A stretch of DNA of 64,000 nt from positions 1-64,000 of the forward strand of contig JADBXZ010000001.1 of the NCBI GenBank assembly GCA_020403265.1. The letters run 5' to 3'. The first letter of the stretch is position 1, and each line of letters opens with the position of its first letter. Below are positions 51,745 to 60,411 of the stretch, one piece after another. Origin of the DNA: Bacteroidota bacterium. Its GTDB lineage: Bacteria; Bacteroidota; Bacteroidia; B-17B0; Aurantibacillaceae. Both the position numbers and the translations under genes were made by a program. The notes below the pieces were generated by a model. It was given only the letters and a program-made list of their open reading frames with translations. It searched no databases and was not told where the DNA came from.

Positions 51745-53650
51745 ATTAAATTTTATTTGTGTTTTTATATATGCTTTAATCTCACATTTGTCTGGCCAAG
51801 AGAGGATTGTGCCCTTAAAGTGTAATATAAATATGATTTATACTCAAGAAGTGAACTCAAAAAACAACTTTTTGAACCAATTTCAATCCAAAATTACTAC
51901 AACACTTCAAATCCCATTTATTGAAGATTTTTCTTACGCACCAACTTCGAAATACCCAAAAAACAGTCTTTGGCTTGATTCAAATGTTTACGTTAATACC
52001 ACCTACCCTATTGCACCTCCAAGTATTGGCGTTGCAACGTTTGATGGGCTTAATAAAAATGGTTACCCTTACATGCCCGCCCTTACAAATACCAACGTGG
52101 CTTTTTTATGTGACTATCTCACAAGCAAGCCCATTAATTTAAAGGTTATTGCGGCTACCAGTCAAACCTTGCAGCCAAGCGACAGCCTTGCTTTAATATT
52201 CTACTATCAGGCACGCGGACGTGGCGAAAATCCTGAGGCTGGAGATTCTATAGCTTTAGATATGTTTAAACCAAATCAAAACGCATGGCAACGTGTTTGG
52301 GCAAAGAGAGGTAATACCTCTCCAAATACCTCTGATACCGCTTTCAAAAGAGCGTTCGTTAGAATTAAAGATACTGCTTTTCTTCAAAATGGTTTTCAAT
52401 TTAGATTCAAAAATTACGCAAATCCAAGTGGCCATTTTGATCATTGGCATGTTGATTATATTCTTTTAAATAAAGGATTAAATCCAAAAGCTGACAGTAG
52501 CGCAAAAGACATTGCTTTTGGATATATACCTAGTTCGCTTCTGCAAAGTTATTATAGCATGCCATGGAATCAATATAACGCTGGCGAAATGGGACAAAAA
52601 AATAATGTACACATCCGCAATAATGATCTAACAGGATTAAACATGACTTACAGTCTTCAAATTTTTCAAAATACCAGTTTGTTACATTCGTACAATGGTG
52701 GAGCTAATGGAAATTTATTACCATTTGCAGGTAATGGCTGGAGTAATTTTAATAGTCACAACAACCCTGCTTTTAATTATACATTTGCAACTTTAACTGA
52801 CAGCACCGACTTTACTATCAAGCATGTTATTTTCAGAAATGGTTCAAACGCTGACAGCATACCATCTAACGATACAGTAATTCAAATTCAAAAGTTTAGA
52901 AACTATTTTGCGTATGACGATGGCAGTGCCGAAGGAGGCTACGTGGTTCAGGGTAGCGGTGCTAAGCTTGCTCAAAAATATTCCTTAGCAGTTCAAGATA
53001 CATTGCGATCATTAAGAATTTATTTTGACCCGGTTGGTAATTTGCAAAATTTTTCCGGCTATAACTTCACAATTACTGTTTGGTCTGATAATGGAGGTAT
53101 ACCGGGTAATGCCATATACACCAATACTGCTACAACAGTTAAGTATGTTAATGCTCCTTTTAAACCTATGTTTGAATATGAATTAAAGGATAAAATTTTA
53201 TTGTCTCCCGGTAGTTACTTTATAGGCTTTCAGCAAGGGGTTGCAAGTGGTCTACCGGTTGGGTTTGATAAAAACACCAATAGTAATTCAAAAGTTTATT
53301 TCGACAGCGGTTTAGGCTGGGAACCTTCCGTTATTTATGGTTCCATTATGATGAATCCTGTGTTAGGAAAAAAAATTATCCCTGTTAGTATTTCAGAAAA
53401 TTCAATTAATGCAAAGGAAATACTTGCATACCCTATTCCTTGCGATTCAGAATTACTAATTTCCAATCAATCCTATACTAAAATTGAGATAATTAATTGT
53501 ATTGGAGAAATTGTACAAAGCATTGTTAATCCTAATGAAGAAACAATTAGACTTAATACCAGTAATCTTTCTAACGGCATATACATTCTCTCATGCACAG
53601 AACATTTGAAATCTACTCGCAGTTTGAAAAAAATAATTGTACAACACTAG
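51734..53650 (+). CDS. T9SS-sorted secreted protein of unknown function
   Basis: 638 residues from the ATG at 51734, which overlaps the PASTA gene by 11 bases; longer frame starts upstream lack a signal peptide. Signal peptide FRLNFICVFIYALISHLSGQ. A long beta-rich region follows, with segments such as IPFIEDFSYAPTSKYPKN and LALIFYYQARGRGENPEAGDSI, which look like a MAM/laminin-G-type or jellyroll domain (SGHFDHWHVDYILLNKG). The C-terminus (ILAYPIPCDSELLISN ... NLSNGIYILSCT) is a T9SS type A sorting domain. Function unknown. Confidence 0.8.
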   Translation: MAFRLNFICVFIYALISHLSGQERIVPLKCNINMIYTQEVNSKNNFLNQFQSKITTTLQIPFIEDFSYAPTSKYPKNSLWLDSNVYVNTTYPIAPPSIGVATFDGLNKNGYPYMPALTNTNVAFLCDYLTSKPINLKVIAATSQTLQPSDSLALIFYYQARGRGENPEAGDSIALDMFKPNQNAWQRVWAKRGNTSPNTSDTAFKRAFVRIKDTAFLQNGFQFRFKNYANPSGHFDHWHVDYILLNKGLNPKADSSAKDIAFGYIPSSLLQSYYSMPWNQYNAGEMGQKNNVHIRNNDLTGLNMTYSLQIFQNTSLLHSYNGGANGNLLPFAGNGWSNFNSHNNPAFNYTFATLTDSTDFTIKHVIFRNGSNADSIPSNDTVIQIQKFRNYFAYDDGSAEGGYVVQGSGAKLAQKYSLAVQDTLRSLRIYFDPVGNLQNFSGYNFTITVWSDNGGIPGNAIYTNTATTVKYVNAPFKPMFEYELKDKILLSPGSYFIGFQQGVASGLPVGFDKNTNSNSKVYFDSGLGWEPSVIYGSIMMNPVLGKKIIPVSISENSINAKEILAYPIPCDSELLISNQSYTKIEIINCIGEIVQSIVNPNEETIRLNTSNLSNGIYILSCTEHLKSTRSLKKIIVQH

Positions 53651-53651
53651 G

Positions 53652-54734
53652 ATGAATTATTCTTTTGAAGACGAAGAATCCGAAGATTTAGGCGGAGATG
53701 AAATTAGTAAAGACCTCTATGAACATCACAACATAAAAGTAGACAAAGGTCAAGAAATGATGCGGATTGATAAATTCATCAACATCCGTATTCCAAATAC
53801 TACACGAACTAAAATTCAAAACTCTTGTGATGCAGGCAGCATTTTAGTTAATGGGAAAGCAGTAAAGTCCAATTACAAGATTAAGCCATTTGACGAGATA
53901 TCAATTGTTTTAAGTGTTCCGCCAAGAGATGTTGAAATTGTTCCTGAAAATATTCCTATCAACATTGTATACGAAGATGATTACATTGTAATAGTGAATA
54001 AAGAACCCGGTATGGTTGTTCATCCGGGATACGGAAACTATAGAGGGACCCTAGTTAATGCTTTAGCTTATCGTTTTCAAAATCTACCAACCACCACTAC
54101 TAAGCTTAATAACGACGTTAAAATGGAACGGCCCGGCCTAGTTCATCGTATTGATAAAAATACCAGTGGGATTGTTATCATTGCAAAAACGGAAATGGCC
54201 ATGGTAAAACTAGCCAAGGAATTTTTTGATAGAACAATGGACAGAAAATATGTAGCGTTAGTCTGGGGAAATTTAAAGGAGGACGCAGGCACAATTACAG
54301 GAAATGTTGGCAGAAATTTAAAGAATAGAAAAGTAATGGATGTTTTTCCAATTGATAGTGAACTTGGCAAACATGCTGTTACGCATTATAAGGTTCTCGA
54401 ACGTTTTGGTTATGTTACATTGGTTGAATGTAAGTTAGAGACCGGACGAACGCATCAAATTAGAGTTCACTTTAAAAGTATTGGTCACCCCTTATTTAAT
54501 GATAACGAATACCGTGGTGATATCATTTTAAAAGGAGTGAACAGTGGCAATTACAAAAAATTTATTCAAAACTGTTTTGAGTTATTACCAAGACAAGCAC
54601 TTCATGCGAAAACGCTTGGAATCACCCACCCCAACACTGGCGAAAAACTTTTCTTTGATAGTGAAATTCCAAAAGACATGGAGGCTGTGTTAATTAAGTG
54701 GCGCAGATTTTCGCAAGATAAAACACTTGATTAA
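53652..54734 (+). CDS. RluD-family pseudouridine synthase
   Basis: 360 residues from the ATG at 53652, 1 base after the T9SS gene stop; TTG 53637 is the alternative. An acidic N-terminal tail (FEDEESEDLGGDE) precedes an S4 domain (MRIDKFINIRIPNTTRTKIQ, then GSILVNGKAVKSNYKI) and the catalytic domain with PGLVHRIDKNTSGIVIIAKT, where the Asp is catalytic, plus VECKLETGRTHQIRVHF. RluD makes pseudouridines 1911, 1915 and 1917 in helix 69 of 23S rRNA; homologue range in this clade is not certain. It shares its TTAA stop with the convergent hutI. Confidence 0.92.
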   Translation: MNYSFEDEESEDLGGDEISKDLYEHHNIKVDKGQEMMRIDKFINIRIPNTTRTKIQNSCDAGSILVNGKAVKSNYKIKPFDEISIVLSVPPRDVEIVPENIPINIVYEDDYIVIVNKEPGMVVHPGYGNYRGTLVNALAYRFQNLPTTTTKLNNDVKMERPGLVHRIDKNTSGIVIIAKTEMAMVKLAKEFFDRTMDRKYVALVWGNLKEDAGTITGNVGRNLKNRKVMDVFPIDSELGKHAVTHYKVLERFGYVTLVECKLETGRTHQIRVHFKSIGHPLFNDNEYRGDIILKGVNSGNYKKFIQNCFELLPRQALHAKTLGITHPNTGEKLFFDSEIPKDMEAVLIKWRRFSQDKTLD

Positions 54735-55978
54735 AATTTCTCTCCATGAATAATTACAATATCGATTAAATTACTACCAAAGGCATAAGGAAGAAAACTA
54801 TAACTTGTAATTGGTTTCGTGATAATTAAATTACACAATTTACCTCTTGTAATAGTTCCAACTAATCCTTCACAACCCATTGCATAAGCGCTGTTAATCG
54901 TAACAGCGTTTATAGCTTCCTCAGGGGTTAATTTATATTGCACACAGGCCATGCTAAGCACTTGCATCATATTACCGCTAGGACTGCTACCAGGATTATA
55001 ATCACTTGCGAAAGCTACACTCAATCCACTTTTAATCATTTTTTTAGCCGGAGGTAAAGGTAAATTTAAAAAATAAGCAGCTCCGGGAAGTATCGTTGGC
55101 ATAGTGTCTGAATTCAATAGCTTTAACACGTCTTCATCATTACAATATTCTAAATGATCGACGCTAATAGCTCTGTTTTTTACGGCTACAGAAATTCCTC
55201 CACTATGACTCAATTGCTCAGCATGAACCTTACCCTTTAATCCATATTTTGCTCCTTCACTTAAAACATAACTTGTTTCATCTGCCGTAAAATAATTTTG
55301 CTCGCAAAACACATCTATGTAATCAGCCAATTTTTGTTCTGCAATTGCAGGCAACATTTCTTCGACGATTAAATCAATGTAGCCCTTTTTGTTGTTTTTA
55401 TATTCCTTAGGAACTGCATGCGCTCCCAAAAAAGTAGCTTTTATGGGAACCAAATTAAGCTCTTTTAAACGTTTAATAACACGCAGCATTTTCAGCTCAC
55501 TATTCAAACTTAATCCATAACCACTTTTAATTTCAATTGCACCTGTTCCCAATGCAATTACTTCAATTAGTCGCTGCTTACTTTGCTCAAACAAATCATC
55601 TTCACTTGTATTTGCAAGTAGTTCCGCAGAATTTAGAATTCCGCCGCCTCTTGCTGCGATCTCCTCATAACTCAATCCGTTAATTCGATCAACAAATTCT
55701 TGTTCGCGATTCCCTGCATATACTATGTGTGTGTGACTGTCAGCAAATGCTGGCATTACTATTTTACCATCACAATCAATAATCTCTAAATCCTTCCAAT
55801 CTGTTATGCCCGGAAAATCATCCATCGATCCATAATCAACAATTTCTCCATTTTCAGAGGCCAGCCAAGCATCAGCAATACTTGGCAACTGATTCATTTG
55901 CTCACCTTTAAGCCTTGTTGGCGCGTGCTCATATACTGAAAGGAGTAACTTGATGTTTTTTAACAATAATTTTCTCAT
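54731..55978 (-). CDS. hutI: Imidazolonepropionase
   Basis: 415 residues of the amidohydrolase superfamily. Metal-binding blocks: MPAFADSHTHIVYAGNREQEF, ATFLGAHAVPKEYKN, KGKVHAEQLSHSGG and ASDYNPGSSPSGNM. These are HutI signatures. It opens the imidazolone ring to formiminoglutamate in histidine breakdown. The other hut genes (hutH, hutU, hutG) are not in the window, which is not unusual in Bacteroidota. It converges on the RluD gene with a shared TTAA. Confidence 0.92.
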   Translation of the reverse strand: MRKLLLKNIKLLLSVYEHAPTRLKGEQMNQLPSIADAWLASENGEIVDYGSMDDFPGITDWKDLEIIDCDGKIVMPAFADSHTHIVYAGNREQEFVDRINGLSYEEIAARGGGILNSAELLANTSEDDLFEQSKQRLIEVIALGTGAIEIKSGYGLSLNSELKMLRVIKRLKELNLVPIKATFLGAHAVPKEYKNNKKGYIDLIVEEMLPAIAEQKLADYIDVFCEQNYFTADETSYVLSEGAKYGLKGKVHAEQLSHSGGISVAVKNRAISVDHLEYCNDEDVLKLLNSDTMPTILPGAAYFLNLPLPPAKKMIKSGLSVAFASDYNPGSSPSGNMMQVLSMACVQYKLTPEEAINAVTINSAYAMGCEGLVGTITRGKLCNLIITKPITSYSFLPYAFGSNLIDIVIIHGEKF

Positions 55979-56053
55979 CTAATTTTGATGCATTAAAACC
56001 TTCAAACCTTCTAAAATAAGGAATAATTTCTATGAAGCCGATATTTATATAGA

Positions 56054-56065
56054 CAAATATATTTG
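56054..56065. promoter_or_regulatory. Palindrome CAAATATATTTG, two overlapping divergent -7 boxes
   Basis: The 12-base palindrome contains TATATTTG on the plus strand (56058-56065) and on the minus strand (56054-56061). It lies between hutI (start 55978) and ilvE (start 56105), so it could serve as a shared bidirectional promoter core. Confidence 0.5.
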
Positions 56066-56104
56066 TATTATTTAAAATATTATTGTTACTTGCTTAAAAA
56101 TAGA

Positions 56105-57178
56105 ATGAATATGACTAGTACTTTAGAAATAAAAATTAATAAAATCGCGAAATCACGTGTTTCTGATTATGATGTTAACAATGTACCTTTCGGAAAATGT
56201 TTCAGCGATCACATGTTCATTGCAGAATATGCTGATGGAGCTTGGCAAAAAGCCTATATAGAACCTTACCAAAACGTGCCATTAAGCTATGCTACAAGTG
56301 CATTACACTACGGGCAAGCTATTTTCGAAGGTATGAAAGCCTATAAAAATGATGCCGGTGAAGTTTCTTTATTCAGACCAATAGAAAATTTTAACCGTTT
56401 AAATAAAAGTGCAATTCGCATGGCTATGCCTGAAGTACCTGAAGAAATTTTTATGGGTGGTTTAATAGAGTTATTAAAATTAGATGCTGCATGGGTTCCT
56501 CAAAGTGAAACCGGAAGTTTATATATACGTCCGTTTATTATTGCCACAGATGAAGCAATTGGCGTAAAGGCCAGTGAAACTTATAAATTTATAATTATTA
56601 CTTGCCCTGCAGGTAAATATTACAGTGAACCAATTAAAGTGTTAGTGGAAACCAATTACTTTAGAGCCGTTCATGGCGGTGTTGGTTTTGTAAAGGCTGC
56701 AGGGAATTATGGCAGAAGTTTATATCCAACTAAACTTGCTCAACAAAAGGGTTACCAACAAGTGATTTGGACAGACAGTAAAACTCACCAATATGTAGAG
56801 GAAAGTGGAACCATGAATTTAATGTTTGTAATTGGAGACACTTTACTTACACCTGAATTAAGCGATACCATTCTCTCAGGAATTACTCGTAATTCGGTTT
56901 TATCCCTTGCAAAATTATGGGGTATGAAAATAGAAGAACGTAAAATAAGTATTCGAGAAGTATTAACAGCTCATGGAAACGGCACTTTAAAAGAAGCATT
57001 TGGCTGTGGCACTGCTGCAACAATTGCTCAGATTGTTAGCATTGGTTATGAAGGTAAAGATTATGATTTGCCGGCTGTTGAAACTAGAAAATTTTCTAAT
57101 AAGGTGGATGAAACATTACGCAACATTAGAAAAGGAAAAATAAAAGATGAAATGAATTGGATGATGAAAGTTCATTAA
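56105..57178 (+). CDS. ilvE: Branched-chain amino acid aminotransferase
   Basis: 357 residues from the ATG at 56105 (ATG 56111 also possible); the longer frame from TTG 56063 starts inside the promoter box. PLP lysine K197 in GFVKAAGNYGRSL. Further fold-type IV (BCAT) motifs are ALHYGQAIFEGMKAYK, LYIRPFIIATDEAIGV, VEESGTMNLMFVIGD and ILSGITRNSVLSLA. It transfers amino groups to form leucine, isoleucine and valine. The long form (~355 residues) is the BCAT type common in Bacteroidota. Confidence 0.93.
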   Translation: MNMTSTLEIKINKIAKSRVSDYDVNNVPFGKCFSDHMFIAEYADGAWQKAYIEPYQNVPLSYATSALHYGQAIFEGMKAYKNDAGEVSLFRPIENFNRLNKSAIRMAMPEVPEEIFMGGLIELLKLDAAWVPQSETGSLYIRPFIIATDEAIGVKASETYKFIIITCPAGKYYSEPIKVLVETNYFRAVHGGVGFVKAAGNYGRSLYPTKLAQQKGYQQVIWTDSKTHQYVEESGTMNLMFVIGDTLLTPELSDTILSGITRNSVLSLAKLWGMKIEERKISIREVLTAHGNGTLKEAFGCGTAATIAQIVSIGYEGKDYDLPAVETRKFSNKVDETLRNIRKGKIKDEMNWMMKVH

Positions 57179-57180
57179 TC

Positions 57181-58053
57181 TTATTTTTCGATACTACCCC
57201 AAACACCAAGTGGTAATTGAACACCACTTTTGGCGGTTAAATACAACTCTCCAATTTGTAAATTTGAATTGTGTTTTTCTGCAAAAGGCTGCAACAAATT
57301 TTGAGGCACCAATGCAGAGAATCCAAGGGAATAAGCATTTAAAATTAATAAATGTGAATTAACATCAACTAACTCCAATACACTTTGCATCATTTCATTA
57401 ATATTATCTTCTAATTTCCATTTCTCTCCATTCGGTCCATGGCCAAATGCAGGCGGATCAAGTATAATTCCTTGGTACTTATTTCCTCTACGTATTTCTT
57501 TTTTTACAAATTTTAATGCATCGTCAACAAGCCACCTGATGTTATCCAAGTTAGATTTTTGCATGTTTTCGTTCGCCCATGTAACAACCTGTTTTATACT
57601 ATCAACATGTGTAACATCAGCTCCTGCAGCTCTAGCCGCAACACTTGCAGCACCGGTATAAGCAAATAAATTTAAAAACTTAGCTCCTTTTTGCTGACTT
57701 AAAAAAGTGTAAATCTTTTGCCAATTAACAGCTTGCTCCGGAAAAACACCTACATGTTTAAATGAGGTTAATCCTAAGCGCAGTGTAATCTTTGAACTAG
57801 AATTGAATGCATAATCAATTGTCCATTGTTCGGGCATCTTTTTAAGCATTTTCCAGTCGCCACTGCTGCTGCTTTTAGGAATAAATTTCACATGTGCTAA
57901 TTTTTCCCATTCCTTAATGTCATATCTTTTACTCCAAACAGCCTGTGGCTCCGGTCTAATAGTTATGTATTTACCGAATCGTTCTAATTTTTCAAAATCA
58001 CCACAGTCAATTAATTCGTAATCGTTAAAATTTTTTGGTGTTAATAGTTGCAT
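57181..58053 (-). CDS. RlmI-like SAM-dependent methyltransferase
   Basis: 290 residues. The N-terminal part (FEKLERFGKYITIRPEPQAVW) is the family's small beta domain. The methyltransferase core has motif I LNLFAYTGAASVAARAAGADVTHVD and the catalytic motif GIILDPPAFGHGPNGEKWKLED, the DPP(A/S)F-type motif of RNA m5C/m2G methyltransferases of the RlmI/RlmL group. It most probably methylates 23S rRNA; the exact base is not readable. A -7-like box TACTTTTA lies 3 bases upstream of its ATG. Confidence 0.82.
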   Translation of the reverse strand: MQLLTPKNFNDYELIDCGDFEKLERFGKYITIRPEPQAVWSKRYDIKEWEKLAHVKFIPKSSSSGDWKMLKKMPEQWTIDYAFNSSSKITLRLGLTSFKHVGVFPEQAVNWQKIYTFLSQQKGAKFLNLFAYTGAASVAARAAGADVTHVDSIKQVVTWANENMQKSNLDNIRWLVDDALKFVKKEIRRGNKYQGIILDPPAFGHGPNGEKWKLEDNINEMMQSVLELVDVNSHLLILNAYSLGFSALVPQNLLQPFAEKHNSNLQIGELYLTAKSGVQLPLGVWGSIEK

Positions 58054-58056
58054 ACT

Positions 58057-58064
58057 TAAAAGTA
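58057..58064 (-). promoter_or_regulatory. -7-like box TACTTTTA for the RlmI-like gene
   Basis: TAnnTTTA on the minus strand ending 3 bases before the ATG at 58053. One base from consensus. Confidence 0.3.
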
Positions 58065-58177
58065 TTAAATTTTAGTCATTCTGAAATTAGTATAGTAACG
58101 AACTAGTAAAAAACGAAATGTTAATAAAAGTATTTTACTGTATAATAGCAGAATGATTTATTAATTAATTTCAATCT

Positions 58178-59590
58178 ATGTCATCTAAAAATCAATCGTC
58201 TTTCATAGCTTTAATTACTGTTTTCTTTTTCTGGGGATTTGTAGCAGCCAGTAATGGGATTTTAATTCCATTATTTAAAGATAAATTTGTTTTAACCAAC
58301 TTTCAGTCTCAATTAATAGATACAGCCTTCTACATTTCATACTTTGTAGGCTCTCTGCTTTACTTTGGTTTTTCATCTGCCGGCACCGACCCTATTAATA
58401 AAATCGGTTATAAAAATGCGCTTATACTTGGGTTATTGATTTCATCAATTGGAGCCTTACTTTTTATTCCGGCAGCAAATCAAAGTTCATTTATACTGTT
58501 TATGATAGCCTTATTTACAATCGGATTTGGTTTTGCCATTCAACAAATTGTAGCTAACCCTTTTGTTATCAACTTTGGAGATCCTTCAACCGGTTCGCAA
58601 CGTTTAAATCTTGCCGGAGGCATTAATTCTTTTGGTACAACCATTGGTCCTGTTTTATTAAGCTACGCTTTATTTGGTAACATTAATACACCAGATATTA
58701 AAACAAGCTCTCTAGACGCGGTAATAACACCGGCTATTATACTTTGTGCGTTGTTTTTAATTTGTTCGGCAGTACTTTATTTTAGCAGTTTGCCTAATAT
58801 CAGAAACACCGAAAAAATAGAATCAGGCTTAGGCGCTTTAAAATATCCTCAACTAGTATGGGGTATGCTTGCCATTTTTGTTTATGTGGGTGTAGAAGTA
58901 ACCATACAAAGTAACATGGGCACTCTACTTGAACTTCAATCGATAAAAAATTTACCAAAAGAAAAAATATCACATTACATTTCGTTGTATTGGGGAAGTT
59001 TAATGATAGGCAGATGGGTTGGTGCATTAGAAGTTTTTAAGTTAAAAGCAATAACAAAAACAATACTTAAACTAATTGTTCCACTCATAGCATTCGCTAT
59101 CATCTTAGGTGTTAATTACCTGAGAGGAAGCGATGTATGTGAATTTGTGTATCACCTACCCGCAATCATCGGCGTTTCAGTTTTATTTGTACTGTTTGGA
59201 GATCATCCGGCTAAAACACTTACCGTTCTTGCACTTTGCGCTGTGTTAATGATGACCCTTGGTTTATTAACCTCAGGAACCGTTGCGCTATTTTGCTTCT
59301 TAAGTGGTGGTTTATTTTGCTCAGTCATGTGGCCTTGTATTTTTACATTAGCTATAAATGGCCTTGGAAAATACACCAACCAGGCATCATCATTATTGGT
59401 GATGATGATTTTAGGCGGAGCCATTATACCGCCTTTACAAGGATTTATTGCCGACTTAACAAATCCACATCTTAGTTACGTCACCACGTTATTTTGCTTT
59501 GCTTACCTTGCTATTTATGGTTTCATGGTAAAATCCTTCTATAAAAAGCAAGGGATTGAGCTTAAATCTTCGGATTCTGTTACACATTAA
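58178..59590 (+). CDS. FucP-type sugar MFS transporter
   Basis: 470-residue, about 12-helix MFS protein of the FHS/FucP family. N-terminal signature FFFWGFVAASNGILIPLFKDKFVLTNFQSQLIDTAF (here in parts), SYFVGSLLYFGF, GFGFAIQQIVANPFVINFGDP and LNLAGGINSFGTTIGPVLL are characteristic of fucose, glucose/galactose and N-acetylglucosamine symporters. The late segment SGGLFCSVMWPCIFTLAINGLGKYTNQASSLLVM also fits. The sugar is unknown; no catabolic gene is adjacent. It is convergent with cdaA. Confidence 0.87.
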   Translation: MSSKNQSSFIALITVFFFWGFVAASNGILIPLFKDKFVLTNFQSQLIDTAFYISYFVGSLLYFGFSSAGTDPINKIGYKNALILGLLISSIGALLFIPAANQSSFILFMIALFTIGFGFAIQQIVANPFVINFGDPSTGSQRLNLAGGINSFGTTIGPVLLSYALFGNINTPDIKTSSLDAVITPAIILCALFLICSAVLYFSSLPNIRNTEKIESGLGALKYPQLVWGMLAIFVYVGVEVTIQSNMGTLLELQSIKNLPKEKISHYISLYWGSLMIGRWVGALEVFKLKAITKTILKLIVPLIAFAIILGVNYLRGSDVCEFVYHLPAIIGVSVLFVLFGDHPAKTLTVLALCAVLMMTLGLLTSGTVALFCFLSGGLFCSVMWPCIFTLAINGLGKYTNQASSLLVMMILGGAIIPPLQGFIADLTNPHLSYVTTLFCFAYLAIYGFMVKSFYKKQGIELKSSDSVTH

Positions 59591-59613
59591 TTAAAGTAAG
59601 AATTAATTAGACT

Positions 59614-60411
59614 TTATTCAACCGAAGTTATATTCTTTTCCAATAAGTACCTCAATTTTTCAGGGCTCAATTCGGCGTTAATCTCTCCAGCCATTGTAAG
59701 AGATACATTTCCTGTTTGTTCACTAACGCTGATGGCCAAAGCATCAGTTGTTTCGGTAATACCAACTGCGGCGCGGTGTCGCATTCCATAATGTGCAGGA
59801 AAATTTTCTTTCTCAGTTACAGGAAGAACGCAACGAGTAGCAACTATTCTATTATCAGCAATTATCATAGCCCCATCATGCATTGGTGAGTTTTTAAAGA
59901 AAATATTTTCAATCATTCTACTTGAAATACTCGAATCGAGCTGATCACCTGTATTTATGTACAGTTTTAAATCTGTCTTTCTGGCAATGACTATTAATGC
60001 TCCTGTTTTTGTTTTGCTCATTTTAAAACATGCATCAACAATTGCTTCAATATCCAGTTGATTCCCTTGATTGCTTGATGATTTAAATCCAAACTTAATT
60101 AAGTTACGCCATCCATTATTTTTTAAAAATTCATTGGATCCAATGTATAGTAAAAATTTCCTAATCTCTTGCTGAAACACTATCATGATAGCAATAACAC
60201 CAACGTTAATGAACTTACTTAAGATAGAACTTAGTAACTTCAATTCAATGGCGTTTATAACGATATAAAATACATAAATAATTCCAAATCCGAAAAATAT
60301 TTTAACTGCATTTGTTCCTCTAGCAAGCGTATATGCAGCATACAGCAATAGTGCTACCAAAAAAATATCTATGGCATCAAATAAACTAAACTGTATGAAA
60401 CCGTAATCCAC
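59614..60411 (-). CDS. cdaA: Diadenylate cyclase
   Basis: 265 residues. Three N-terminal membrane helices (about residues 8-85) precede the DisA_N (DAC) catalytic domain. The two catalytic motifs are intact: D179-G180-A181 in SPMHDGAMII and R211-H212-R213 in GMRHRAAVG. It makes cyclic di-AMP from two ATP. The start is a GTG at 60411 that overlaps the ppx/gppA stop by one base (TAGTG), so translation is coupled. In many Bacteroidota cdaA follows folP; here it ends a polyphosphate operon instead. Confidence 0.93.
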   Translation of the reverse strand: MDYGFIQFSLFDAIDIFLVALLLYAAYTLARGTNAVKIFFGFGIIYVFYIVINAIELKLLSSILSKFINVGVIAIMIVFQQEIRKFLLYIGSNEFLKNNGWRNLIKFGFKSSSNQGNQLDIEAIVDACFKMSKTKTGALIVIARKTDLKLYINTGDQLDSSISSRMIENIFFKNSPMHDGAMIIADNRIVATRCVLPVTEKENFPAHYGMRHRAAVGITETTDALAISVSEQTGNVSLTMAGEINAELSPEKLRYLLEKNITSVE

